Notes under the pieces: model-generated
Seen by the model: only the letters and a program-made list of their open reading frames with translations
Databases searched by the model: none
What the model was told of the DNA's origin: nothing
Made by a program: the position numbers and the translations under genes
Shown here: one piece after another, positions 10,802 to 20,023 of the stretch
Layout of the letters: each line of letters starts with the position of its first letter
How positions within the stretch are numbered: position 1 is the stretch's first letter
From: Dipodascopsis uninucleata var. uninucleata
Taxonomy: Eukaryota > Ascomycota > Lipomycetes > Lipomycetales > Lipomycetaceae
Length of the DNA: 64,000 bases
Direction of reading: 5' to 3'
Assembly: GCA_030568195.1 (NCBI GenBank)
Contig: JAJLTO010000011.1
Location: 372,001 to 436,000 of the forward strand

Positions 10802-11611
10802 TTAGTAAAAGACCAGCGTTCGCACTTCAATACTCTCGCGTGGACGAGGATTCTCCGGTGAAGTTGGATCCTTGAAGGCAGTATGCGGCGTACGCATTGC
10901 AACTCCAGGAAGTGAATCATAGCATTTAATTAGGACAGAATCATCGACATCCATACCCTTTTTATAGTAGAATGTCTGATTGGGGTTGAACATAACACTA
11001 CCAGTTTCTCCCGAGCGGTCCCGGTAGCGATGCTCTACAGGAACAATGTCATCGAATTTGGTATCCAAAGCATCACCAAGAGCTAGAGGATATTCTTCAA
11101 CCGGTCCTGAAATTGGCTTCCAGTAATTGATAATCTGGAAGCGACCTTTAAGAAGTTCTTCAGCCTCTTCAGGACAATGAATCTTCACACGGGTTTCTGC
11201 AGACCATGGAGTCTGATCAACATGGACAAAAGTAACTGGTGTACGGATAGTATTCTTCTGCCGAATCGTGTGATCAAAGATCACTACCTTCTTCGCACCT
11301 GTGGTTCCTTTTACAGCGTCAATTACCTCGGGGTAATAGTATTGCTTAATGCTTGCATCATCTGAGAAATTCTTGAATGCGTGAGTGCGCTTCAGGTATT
11401 GAAAGCCATTCTTATCCAAGGTAAATTCATTTTCTCGGCCGGTAACGTCTGCAATTTTGACACTGTGAGTGTCTTCTCCGAAGTTCTTAGTAGGCGTACC
11501 TTCAGGCACGTCATATACAATATTATAAGGTTTTGAACCATCCTTGGGTGGTTCGAAGAAGTTGAGCTCACTCTCCACGTACTGTGGGATGGTCTCTGTC
11601 ATCGTAGCCAT
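10802..11611 (-). CDS. CmcJ/NvfI/AsaB-family oxygenase
   Basis: Probable non-haem Fe(II)/2-oxoglutarate-type oxygenase of the GA4-desaturase/AsaB/CmcJ-NvfI family, which hydroxylates or desaturates small molecules. A single exon gives 269 residues, the normal family size. Seen: YNIVYDVPEGTPTKNFGEDT near the N-terminus, FDHTIR at 112-117, FVHVDQTPWSA with the candidate iron ligands H130 and D132, INYWKPI at 161-167, and MRTPHTAF with the third ligand candidate H243. Arginines at 256-258 and 264 could bind the co-substrate. Substrate is unknown. Members often sit in secondary-metabolite clusters, but neighbours here (Ecm13-like, cytochrome b5, AAR2) give no such context. The gene is divergent from the cytochrome b5 gene. 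Confidence 0.82.
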   Translation of the reverse strand: MATMTETIPQYVESELNFFEPPKDGSKPYNIVYDVPEGTPTKNFGEDTHSVKIADVTGRENEFTLDKNGFQYLKRTHAFKNFSDDASIKQYYYPEVIDAVKGTTGAKKVVIFDHTIRQKNTIRTPVTFVHVDQTPWSAETRVKIHCPEEAEELLKGRFQIINYWKPISGPVEEYPLALGDALDTKFDDIVPVEHRYRDRSGETGSVMFNPNQTFYYKKGMDVDDSVLIKCYDSLPGVAMRTPHTAFKDPTSPENPRPRESIEVRTLVFY

Positions 11612-12388
11612 GTTCAGGATATCTGTTTTGAATCGTGTGCTTAATTATTCTTATCTAATACTGATTAACTGGACACCGAAATCCGCTTCTAGCATTCAGT
11701 TTTCTTCTGGTCTTTAAGATTCTGAGGAGATTCTAAATGAAATAAAAATTGTCTAAATATTGTCCGATGTAGTCGTACGTATTTATATAGTTTTGAAGCT
11801 ACGTATAGAACACAGAAAAGCTCAATTCGTAAATATTATACTGCTGCAAAACTACTAGATATGCTAGCAGAGGATTAATGGCAAGTCGTATACAGACTTT
11901 CATATTACTAATAATATTCCATAATTGCCCTTACCGTAAAATTCGCCTTCTTGGTACAGATACGTTATATTTAGCAGAAGTTTGTATTAGAAATATTCAT
12001 TTATTACTAAACATCGCGCAACAAAGATCTGATACATGTGACAGCATATATCTACTAACTGAGAATACAATGCTGGTAGTCGCATTTGTTTTGTCAGAAA
12101 GGACGCAATTATTGAATATCTCGTTTTTTATAAATCAGTTTGATTGATTACTAACCATGCTGATCGCTCCTGGTAAGAGCCGAAATGTGAGTTAATATGA
12201 GCCGCACTAGATTGTGTGCATAAATGCATCAAAACCTTGTGCACGATTTTGTCTCATCATTCATCCGGGTAACATATAGAACACGCTGTTACATCGCGTT
12301 CACTGCGTTACATGAATGGACCTTGAATGTTTTCCAGCTCCAGATGTCTGCACTCCTTACTGGAGATTAACAAAGTAGAATAGCTCAG
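11612..12388. promoter_or_regulatory. Divergent intergenic promoter region
   Basis: A 777-base spacer between the oxygenase gene (leftward) and the cytochrome b5 gene (rightward). A 89-codon ATG frame at 11878-12147 is hydrophobic and without recognisable features; I treat it as chance. No specific element is recognised. Confidence 0.4.
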
Positions 12389-13252
12389 ATGTCGGCATTA
12401 TGGAAGAAAATCACTTCATATAGGGAAGTAAATGCAAATGTGTCGCAGAAGGATCCAGATAATACTCCCCCTCCTTTTCCTGCACTGAATTCAGCGCAGA
12501 GGGCGAGTGAGCGTAGAGTCTGTAGTGATCCTTCAGAGGAAGACGACCAGGAAGATGGTCCTTATGGCGATTCAGCTGCCATGCCACCACCACTTTCTCC
12601 AGCCCGTACTCAGACAGTTCCCCGGATAAATGTCGATCCTGCTAGTTCTAATTCTTGTGAGACGAGCTTGCAGGGTTTGTCTACACCTACTTCCAATGTA
12701 ACTCGTCTCAGAGGCGGGCCAGCTGTTCCAACTTCAGTCAGATCACTTCCGAAATACACAGTTTCTCATATGGCGCCTCCACAAGCATCTGCTCAGATGA
12801 CTCTAGCAGCTGCTAGAAGACAGCGTCAGAAGGTTGCCCTCGAGCCAGGCTACTCACAACTTGATTGGGCAAACTTGAAGAAATCGGGCAAGAATCTCAA
12901 CGGACTCTCACCGGGGCAAGCACCTAATATTCGTGTCAGTCTAGAGGAGCTTAAAATGCATTCGTCTCCAGAAGATGCATGGACCGCACTTGGTGGTAAA
13001 GTCTACAACATTACGCCATATCTACGATATCACCCTGGTGGCCAGGCAGAATTGATGCGCTGTGCTGGTAGAGACGGCACAGATCTCTTTAGTAAGTTAT
13101 AGAATGGTACTGTTGTGTAAGTCTTCAATTCACTAACACTAATGATAATCAATCTAAACCTAGATTTAACTCATATGTGGGTAAATTACGATAGAATGCT
13201 CTCAAATTGTCTAATCGGCTATTTAATGAGTACTGGACATGGCGACTTTTAA
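12389..13252 (+). CDS. Cytochrome b5-domain protein, Irc21-like
   Basis: Haem-binding electron-transfer protein resembling yeast Irc21 and the N-terminal part of cytochrome b5 reductase 4. Two exons (12389-13091, 13164-13252) give 263 residues. Seen: a disordered Pro/Ser-rich first 140 residues, a block reading KVALEPGYSQLDWANLKKSG, then the b5 fold with LGGKVYNITPYLRYHPGG; H215 of HPGG and H238 of NLTHMWVNY are the expected axial haem ligands. The second ligand lies in the short second exon, so the 72-base intron must be removed to make a working domain. The gene ends 74 bases from the converging AAR2 gene. There is no membrane segment and no reductase domain, so the partner reductase is unknown. 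Confidence 0.85.
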
Positions 13253-13326
13253 TTGTTTCATTATATTGTTGTATTGTACATAGTTTTCCTTTTGTGGTTT
13301 GTCTTTTTGTGCTAAAAAATCGTCAT

Positions 13327-14724
13327 CTATAAATTAACAATAACTGGCGCATATTCACCAGTCTCTTCATCTGCATCATCGCTTTCGTTTCCAATATCTG
13401 GCTCGTAATTTACATCTTCCGAACCATACTGCTGTGCTGTCTCGACTTCTGACGCCATATTTAGTTTATTGCGTCTACTATCGCTATTGCTGATATCAAC
13501 ACCGAACTTTTCTCTCAGTACACTAGAAATTTCAGATAACAATGACAGCATTTCTACTCTTTTCGATTCCGTGAAAGAAGTTATGTTCTGCTCATTTTCG
13601 TTTGTAGTAGTAAATGACCTGTTAGAAGGGTCGTTTATAGTCTTTTTAAGTTCTCTAATTTGTTTCTTGACAAATAAAGGTCCTAATAGATTCTCAAAAT
13701 AAACATCTGGGATGCTTTCAAATTGTAAGGCTAATATTTGCAGAAGTTTAATGTAAAAATCTGGCATAGTATATATGGCAGTTTTACAAGTGCATAACAA
13801 TTCAAGTAATCTTTTCCATTGTTCTGCAGCTGAATAATTTGCTAAAATAACAATGAGAATAAAGCATTGCTGGACCTCTGCAAGAACCATGTTATAGTCA
13901 CCATCTCGCTGTCGACGAACGATATCACTTAAAAACCAACTCCTGTCGAGAGCGGCCGCTGTTAATTCTCTACCAACTGCACCTTCTCGCCATGTCCTCT
14001 GCCGCTTGAGATCATACTTCAAGAATCTAAAAGATTCTTCATCTTCAGATTCCTGCATTTTAGTCCCAGAAGCCTTAGCTATTGCCTCATCAAGTAAATA
14101 CGTATCAATATCCGACGCAGAAGTAGACGAAATAGGCGTCTTAAGTTTATTATAAGATACTGGTAATAATTGGCTTAATCGTTCCACAGTGATCTCCGAT
14201 GCGATTTCCGAAAAGACAGGAAACGAATTCTCAGGATACCTAAGTAAATGACCATATAACTCCTCTAAAGCTTTCATTGGCAGATTCGTTGGTTTCTCCA
14301 CGAAAGATTCTTCTTCATCCTGCCATCTGAAGCGTAAGACACTACCTTCATGTGCATCTATGAAATGCGCCATGCGCATGTTGATGCTACCCAGAGCAGG
14401 TTCTAAGGATGTGCCGTTCTTGGCAAGCCGTAATCTTCCATTCATTGCAGACTCATCGATAACTTCATCATTGTCGCCATTTATTTCAATAATCCTATTT
14501 TGGTTTTCTTCTTGTAACATAAAACCTGTACTCGTTGATGTCAGATGTTCCCTTTCATTGGCTCGTAATAGAGTGCTCCAATGCAGGACGTGGATACCAT
14601 CTGGAATAGATTTTATTCCACGAAAGTCTGCTGTTGGCGTGAAAAACTGGAAATCTATACCCAGAAGACAGTTGTCAGGAATATTATCCAATATAATAGT
14701 TGTTTTCGGCGGTAGCTGCGTCAT
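13327..14724 (-). CDS. AAR2: U5 snRNP assembly factor Aar2
   Basis: Chaperone of U5 snRNP: in yeast Aar2 binds Prp8 and competes with Brr2 during particle maturation in the cytoplasm and nucleus. A single exon gives 465 residues. Seen: an N-terminal beta domain with LGIDFQFFTPTADFRGIKSI followed by PDGIHVLHWS, the hallmark of the family, and a C-terminal helical domain with LAEVQQCFILIVILANYSAA and WKRLLELLCTC. An acidic tail of about 45 residues (GSEDVNYEPDIGNESDD) follows and looks like a local addition. Length is somewhat above the yeast protein. No intron is needed. Confidence 0.9.
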   Translation of the reverse strand: MTQLPPKTTIILDNIPDNCLLGIDFQFFTPTADFRGIKSIPDGIHVLHWSTLLRANEREHLTSTSTGFMLQEENQNRIIEINGDNDEVIDESAMNGRLRLAKNGTSLEPALGSINMRMAHFIDAHEGSVLRFRWQDEEESFVEKPTNLPMKALEELYGHLLRYPENSFPVFSEIASEITVERLSQLLPVSYNKLKTPISSTSASDIDTYLLDEAIAKASGTKMQESEDEESFRFLKYDLKRQRTWREGAVGRELTAAALDRSWFLSDIVRRQRDGDYNMVLAEVQQCFILIVILANYSAAEQWKRLLELLCTCKTAIYTMPDFYIKLLQILALQFESIPDVYFENLLGPLFVKKQIRELKKTINDPSNRSFTTTNENEQNITSFTESKRVEMLSLLSEISSVLREKFGVDISNSDSRRNKLNMASEVETAQQYGSEDVNYEPDIGNESDDADEETGEYAPVIVNL

Positions 14725-15012
14725 TGTGCCATTTCTTACAGGCCTAACCGATGATATTAGTTATTTGTAACTAATGTTGTGTTTCCAACACCCAACACAA
14801 ACCACACTAAAAAATCTACGCTACTTTTATAGCAATATTGTAAAAACTACTTAATAATTTATATTCACATTATGGGATCAAGAAATTAGATTTCTACTAA
14901 ATTGCTTTCGACTAAAGGTTATGCAACCGGTTAACTTTTATTTTATGTTTGGCTGTGCATTATACAAATAGAAAGAAAATACAACAAGAATCTGTATACA
15001 TGAAGAACATAT

Positions 15013-15715
15013 TTAACGATATGATTTTTGGTAACGAGCACGAGCACCTGGACCTCCAAACTACACGTAAAAAATTAGTAACAAAGCAAATGAATAAATA
15101 TACCATACCAAAATAAACTTGATCTAAATATCGACATACCTTCTTTGGCTCGGAGTGTCTTGAGTCGGCAATAAGAAGAGTACGGTCATAAGTGATAAGA
15201 GCCTTCTTTAATTCATTCTTGCTCTGCTCATCGACATACTTCTGGTGGAAGGCAACAATAGCCTTTGCAATGGCCTGACGAATAGCGTAGATTTGAGAAA
15301 CGTGACCACCACCGGTAACTCGCACACGAATGTCAATATTGGCAAACTTGTCCAAACCAACAATCAAAAGCGGCTCATAGACCTAGCAATATTCGTTAGA
15401 AAGAGAGCCATCCAATTAGCCATATTGACATATTTATAATTACCTTAAAACGAAGAATTTCAGGCTCAACGAGAGTGATTGGGCAACCGTTAACCTTCAA
15501 AAGACCCTTACCATCCTATATTAATGTTAATTTCTAGTTCTCACGATCAAAAAATTTAACTGATTCCCTACCTTGGCATAAGCAACAGCAGTCGCAGATT
15601 TCTTCTTTCCAAAAGTCTATAGTAATTGTTAGTAAATCTATTTCGAAATACACTAACACAACATATTTCATTCCATCCCTACCTGGACACTTCGAACTGG
15701 AGCCGGCTTAGACAT
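15013..15715 (-). CDS. RPS16: 40S ribosomal protein uS9 (S16)
   Basis: Structural protein of the small ribosomal subunit head, whose C-terminal tail reaches the P-site tRNA. Five exons (15715-15683, 15616-15572, 15515-15444, 15382-15140, 15060-15013) join to 146 residues, near the usual 143-146. Seen: [47 protein letters not shown] and the invariant ending RARYQKSYR. Four introns of 56-79 bases all keep frame. The C-terminal exon encodes only 15 residues but includes the conserved tail, which confirms the last junction. The gene is divergent from the eL13 gene and shares a promoter with it. Confidence 0.97.
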
Positions 15716-15880
15716 TGTATATGTATATATGGACCGTGGTCGTGATTTATAAAACGATAACGTATAATAAAAGAACCTACTGAATTCAGTTCATGAAGAG
15801 AGTATCTGGCGTTGTGTTGTGGATCTCACAAAGTTTCCAGATGAAGCCAGCATCACACCCTAATAGCAGGGCAAATTACG

Positions 15881-15908
15881 TTTTAGCAGTCACATTTTAG
15901 CAGTCACC
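15881..15908 (+). promoter_or_regulatory. Tandem HomolD-like boxes
   Basis: A 14-base unit, TTTTAGCAGTCACA, is repeated with one change at its end, placing CAGTCACA at 15887-15894 and CAGTCACC at 15901-15908. CAGTCACA is the HomolD core that replaces TATA in fission yeast ribosomal-protein promoters. Confidence 0.75.
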
Positions 15909-15927
15909 AATTAATATGTGCCATACT

Positions 15928-15938
15928 AAACCCTACAG
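15928..15938 (+). promoter_or_regulatory. HomolE-like box
   Basis: AAACCCTACAG lies 20 bases from the second HomolD-like box. It resembles the ACCCTACCCTA HomolE element that accompanies HomolD in ribosomal-protein promoters. A related ACACCCTAATAG lies at about 15855. The match is partial. Confidence 0.5.
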
Positions 15939-16092
15939 CTGAGAAGAGGATATACTGGGACAACACCAACATCACACAACACTATCCAACTTAGGTGTAT
16001 CGCTAGGAGTTCAAGACAAATTATCTATTTTCAATTCAGCATACTATATCTTTGTCAGTGGCAGTTGTTAACAGGCATCACCAGAATAAAAA

Positions 16093-16982
16093 ATGGGTAA
16101 GAATATTGAAAGAAATACTATATGAAGCATGTTTTTGTGAATATTTATTGACTTTTCTCTAATAGCTATTGCAAAGAACTACCCCATTCTCTCAAATCAC
16201 TTTCGAAAGGTGTGTATATATTTTTTTATCAACGAGTGTTCTAACAACTCGGTCAGAATGTGTTAGACAATGTAACTATGTTACGAAAATAATGGCTTGT
16301 TGAATGTAACTAGAATGCTGACAATTTTATAAAGCACTGGCAGGAAAGAGTTCGTGTTCACTTCGATCAGCCAGGACGTAAACTTCGCCGTCGAAATGCT
16401 CGTATCCAGAAGGCAGCTTTGATTGCTCCTCGTCCAGTCGATGCTCTCCGACCAATTGTCAGAGCTCCAACTGTTAGATACAACAGACGTGTTAGGGCTG
16501 GCAAGGGTTTCACCTTGGAAGAGTTGAAGGTATGTATTTTATTAAGAGTTTTTCTCTTAGTATCTATGCTGATAAAAGTTTTGTGATAGCTTGCTGGTAT
16601 CCCATCAAAGTACGCTAAGACTATTGGTATTGCTGTTGACTTCCGTCGCCAGAATCGTTCAGTTGAAGGCCTTGAGGCTAATGTTACCAGACTGAAGGAG
16701 TACAAGTCTAAGTTGATTGTTTTCCCTCGCAAGGCTGGTAAGCCAAAGAACGGCGATTCTAGCGCTGAGGAGATCGCAACTGCTACTCAGGTTTCTACTT
16801 CTGCTGTTTTACCAATCGTCCAGTCAGCTGCTGAGATTGAGCCTCGTGCTATCACTGAGGAGGCTAAGGACTTCAATGCTTTTGCTACCTTACGTAAGGC
16901 ACGCTCTGACGCTAAGTACTTTGGTATTCGTGAGAAGAGAGCCAGAATCAAGGCTGAGGAGGCTGCTGAAAAGAAGAAGTAA
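16093..16982 (+). CDS. RPL13: 60S ribosomal protein eL13
   Basis: Large-subunit ribosomal protein. Four exons (16093-16096, 16166-16209, 16335-16529, 16590-16982) give 211 residues, the standard family length. The first exon holds only ATG plus one base, a pattern common in fungal ribosomal-protein genes. Seen: [65 protein letters not shown] and [15 protein letters not shown], followed by a variable alanine-rich stretch and a Lys/Glu-rich tail. Introns are 69, 125 and 60 bases. The 125-base intron shows no clear C/D-box snoRNA signature. Confidence 0.97.
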
Positions 16983-17385
16983 AAACACTGTTGGAAATTA
17001 ACGGACGATAGTGCATAAATAAAATATTCGGGTTGTCTTTTACAATATTGTCTGTCTCTCAATGTATATGAATTTGTAAATCTATCTAATACAAAAAGGG
17101 TTGGTTAGAACACATAAAATTCGTCGTCTATATCCCTTACTTTAATGCTTACAACAACAGATATACATAAATTACAGAGCTTTAAATAGACATAACTAGT
17201 AGTAATATACATGTAGTTCACTAAACACGATAACATTTGTTGTCTAGCAATGTCAAAACACCTGGTAGTACACTATAACAATCATTTCGTGAAGCACTAT
17301 ATGCTGTAATGGTTGTTAGATAACAAACTCGTGCTCATAAAATTATTTTATCATATGAGTGTCACGATTAGTTTATATGTCACGA
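16983..17385. other. Intergenic, convergent 3' ends
   Basis: AT-rich spacer between the ends of the eL13 and CENP-P-like genes. An 18-base tandem direct repeat starts within it at 17361 and runs into the last codons of the CENP-P-like gene. No gene is seen. Confidence 0.5.
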
Positions 17386-17396
17386 TTAGTCTATAT
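17361..17396. repeat. 18-base tandem direct duplication
   Basis: GTCACGATTAGTTTATAT at 17361-17378 is followed at once by GTCACGATTAGTCTATAT, differing at one base. The second copy contains the stop codon of the CENP-P-like gene (17386-17388). Confidence 0.85.
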
Positions 17397-18938
17397 CTAA
17401 AAGATTTCGTATTATAATACAAGACGCTCTGTATACTCCTCTATCCTTCACAAGGGCATTGAAAACTTCTGAAATCTGGGGCATGATATTGTCCTCATCA
17501 GCCTCCTCATCTACATCAAACTTGTTAGTAAAGAATTGACAAGTAGATACGCACTTCCATTACTCAACTTACATATCTCCGGAATACTAGTATTGGCCGT
17601 TACAATACTAGATCCATCTCCTGTACTCGGATCCAATATAATATCCCAGCTTATGACCAGACGTATACTGTTATCGCTATCGCCTTGGAGGACAATCCTA
17701 GATTGACCAATCCAAAAAAACTCCTCTTCCACAGACATGGGCTTTTTAAGAAATTGTTCATCGTCATCAGTATCATTCTTATCATCGATTGCCTGCTTAT
17801 TTGTATTTAGATTCAGTACTCTCCGTATAGTCAAGTACTCTGGAAATGTTCGCGCTATTTTCACAAATATCTCGGTGCGTATCCTAGAAAGACGACCTAG
17901 CTCCGATATACCAAACAAGAAACAAGATATATCATTACGCCGAACATCATCCGCCATCTGAAGAACGTCCGCCCAACCGGTGAGAGGTGCCTTAGCCCAT
18001 AGCGGCTGAATAGTGCTACAGCTAACTTCAAAGCTGAGAACTTCTAGGCTACTTTGGTTCACGACTAAGCGAATCATGGTATTTAATTGTGACGGATCGT
18101 GCTTCACTGCTATCATATGATTAGAAATACGTGCTAATGATTCGTTCCCAAAATCATCAACCGACTTGGACACAACAAAGCTAGTATCTATCAAGTCAAT
18201 GGTAAGATCAGTAAATCGTCTAAGATTTTCGAGATCAAACTGTGGCACCGGCATATGCGGCATTCTGTGCTTCTCCATATCTATTGCCTTGACGTCTAGG
18301 AGCTCTAGTCGAGAGCAGAGCTTGTCGTTGGAGGTAAGGAGAACATGTCTATCCAAAGAAGATTAATACACTTATCACGAGATGCGAGAGGTCTTAATAA
18401 CTTACATGTTGTCGTTTAACGTAAGATTTGGATTTTCGCGTGATGACTCTTCTTCCTGACTTATACTACGCTGTAGTGATTCTATTTCATTCTGAAGGTC
18501 TTTATGCCTCCAGAGCAATGCTGCTTTCAAATCTTCAATTTCACGCTCCTTGTCGAGCGTTACATCGAGATCCTCGCTCATTAGAAGATCCATCATTTTA
18601 TTTTGTATAGATAATTGAGTCGAGCCCTGATAATCCTCATTGTCTTCGTTAACGTCATCTTCCGCATCTTTGAGCGACCCCAATAACTTAGAGACAGGAT
18701 CATGTCCTATATCATCATTTTCTGAGGCAATTTCTGTTAAACTCTTGAATCGTCTCTTCAGAGTCGAAGCTTTTCCTGAAGAGCTTTGCTGTATTGTTTT
18801 AAGCACACGACGGGTGGGTGTCTCTATTTCTATTCTTGTCTTCTTCGATGGTGTTCCATTCAAGTTTTCTTTCGGCTCACGGTAATCAAGCCGCTTGGTC
18901 CCGAATAGTAGGCGATGATCTTCTGTTACGTCTTTCAT
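17386..18938 (-). CDS. Putative inner-kinetochore protein, CENP-P-like
   Basis: Three exons (18938-18406, 18348-17573, 17510-17386; introns 57 and 62 bases) give 477 residues. Seen: a basic, disordered N-terminus, a predicted coiled coil at about 143-173 (KEREIEDLKAALLWRHKDLQ), then a mixed alpha/beta region with CFLFGISELGRLSRIRTEIF and FFWIGQSRIVLQ, and a C-terminal helix FNALVKDRGVYRA. Coiled coil followed by a paired-RWD-like half is the layout of COMA-complex subunits; I favour CENP-P (Ctf19/Fta2) over CENP-O, but this is pattern recognition only. The third exon is supported by a TACTAAC branch sequence just before its acceptor and by the sensible C-terminus. If the call is right, the protein sits at the inner centromere next to CENP-O, -Q and -U. 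Confidence 0.45.
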
Positions 18939-20023
18939 TGCTTCACAATGCTTTCCCGGTGCAAGTCATCTTAATATTATATAGTCTATCTAGTCAGTAA
19001 GGATATCTTCAGTTCGCAAACACCAGTCCTTGAAATCTAGGACTGCGTTCTATGTTACGCGCCGTTACGCGAACCTAGTTGCAAGATGCCGTAATATTAA
19101 TGCGATATCTTTCTTAGTGGTAAATATTCTATATTAAAATATTGGGTGAGATTTCACGATTTGCGAACTTTACCTGATATTTTAGACTACGTTATTTGAA
19201 TTGTCACAATAGAAGAGTTTTCAGCGATGCGGGCTCTTTTAGTTTGTTTACAGAGCATAAACATCATACACTCTCGCGTTTAAGGTGAAAGTATAAAAAC
19301 TTAGACAATATAATGACTAAATAGTATAAGATATTTCATTTAAACTGTGTTTTGTTTACTGCGAAGATGAGCTCTTAGAGTTATTTTAGTAAGGTTCCAC
19401 ATTTGAGCAATTGAAGAGTACACATTGACGAAGAAATGGGGCAATCACTCTAGAAAAAAACATTTCGTGATACTTGCTGTTAAATACTGTTCCCTTGTCA
19501 GGTAAAAGCTGGATGCCGCTTGAAAGTCGGTTAATGGTAGAGCTGTTGTCTATTGAGGCAGTGGTGGAAACAATCTGGTAGTCAAGAAAAGGTATAGTAC
19601 ATTCTCACTCTTTTTACAGCTTTGTGTAGTTCACAACACCCCCTTTCATGGTATTGGATAGCCATTTTTAAAAAAACACCAGAGTTTCATCAACACTATA
19701 CTAAATAGTTTTCTATATCTAGAACGACACAGTATTATTACTTCGTATTTCGCCCACAAGCGGTGCGACAGTCAATACGCGAATCTGTCGAGTCTGTTAG
19801 GTATCAATACCTCTCTTAGTAATAGAATAATTAATTGGTAGGGCTGCCGGGAAGCTCTGGCAAGAAGGAAAGTAAAAAGGAGGAATTCAGATCCTCAGCA
19901 GAAACGAACTATCGGGTTGTTGCTATAAAAGTTATCTGCACTAGAGGCGTGGCTATTTCTTGTCTATTGTAAGAGACCTACATGCAAATACAGTCTTAGC
20001 AAATAGTAAGTAGGTTAAGTTAA
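18939..20023. other. 1.1 kb divergent spacer
   Basis: This spacer lies between the CENP-P-like gene (leftward) and the serine-rich membrane-protein gene (rightward). AT-rich, with no frame or RNA gene that I can support. The length suggests a long 5' UTR or extended promoter for the rightward gene. Confidence 0.45.

Larger units (their letters stand above)
15716..16092. promoter_or_regulatory. Shared bidirectional ribosomal-protein promoter
   Basis: This 377-base spacer drives uS9 leftward and eL13 rightward. It contains two tandem HomolD-like boxes and a HomolE-like box (listed separately). Co-regulation of the two genes is inference from the layout plus the known role of these boxes in fission yeast and other ascomycete ribosomal-protein promoters. 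Confidence 0.8.

Noticed and set aside
11878-12147. An 89-codon ATG frame in the oxygenase/cytochrome b5 spacer
   Set aside because: Composition is that of AT-rich non-coding DNA and it has no recognisable motif; frames of this size occur by chance throughout the window.
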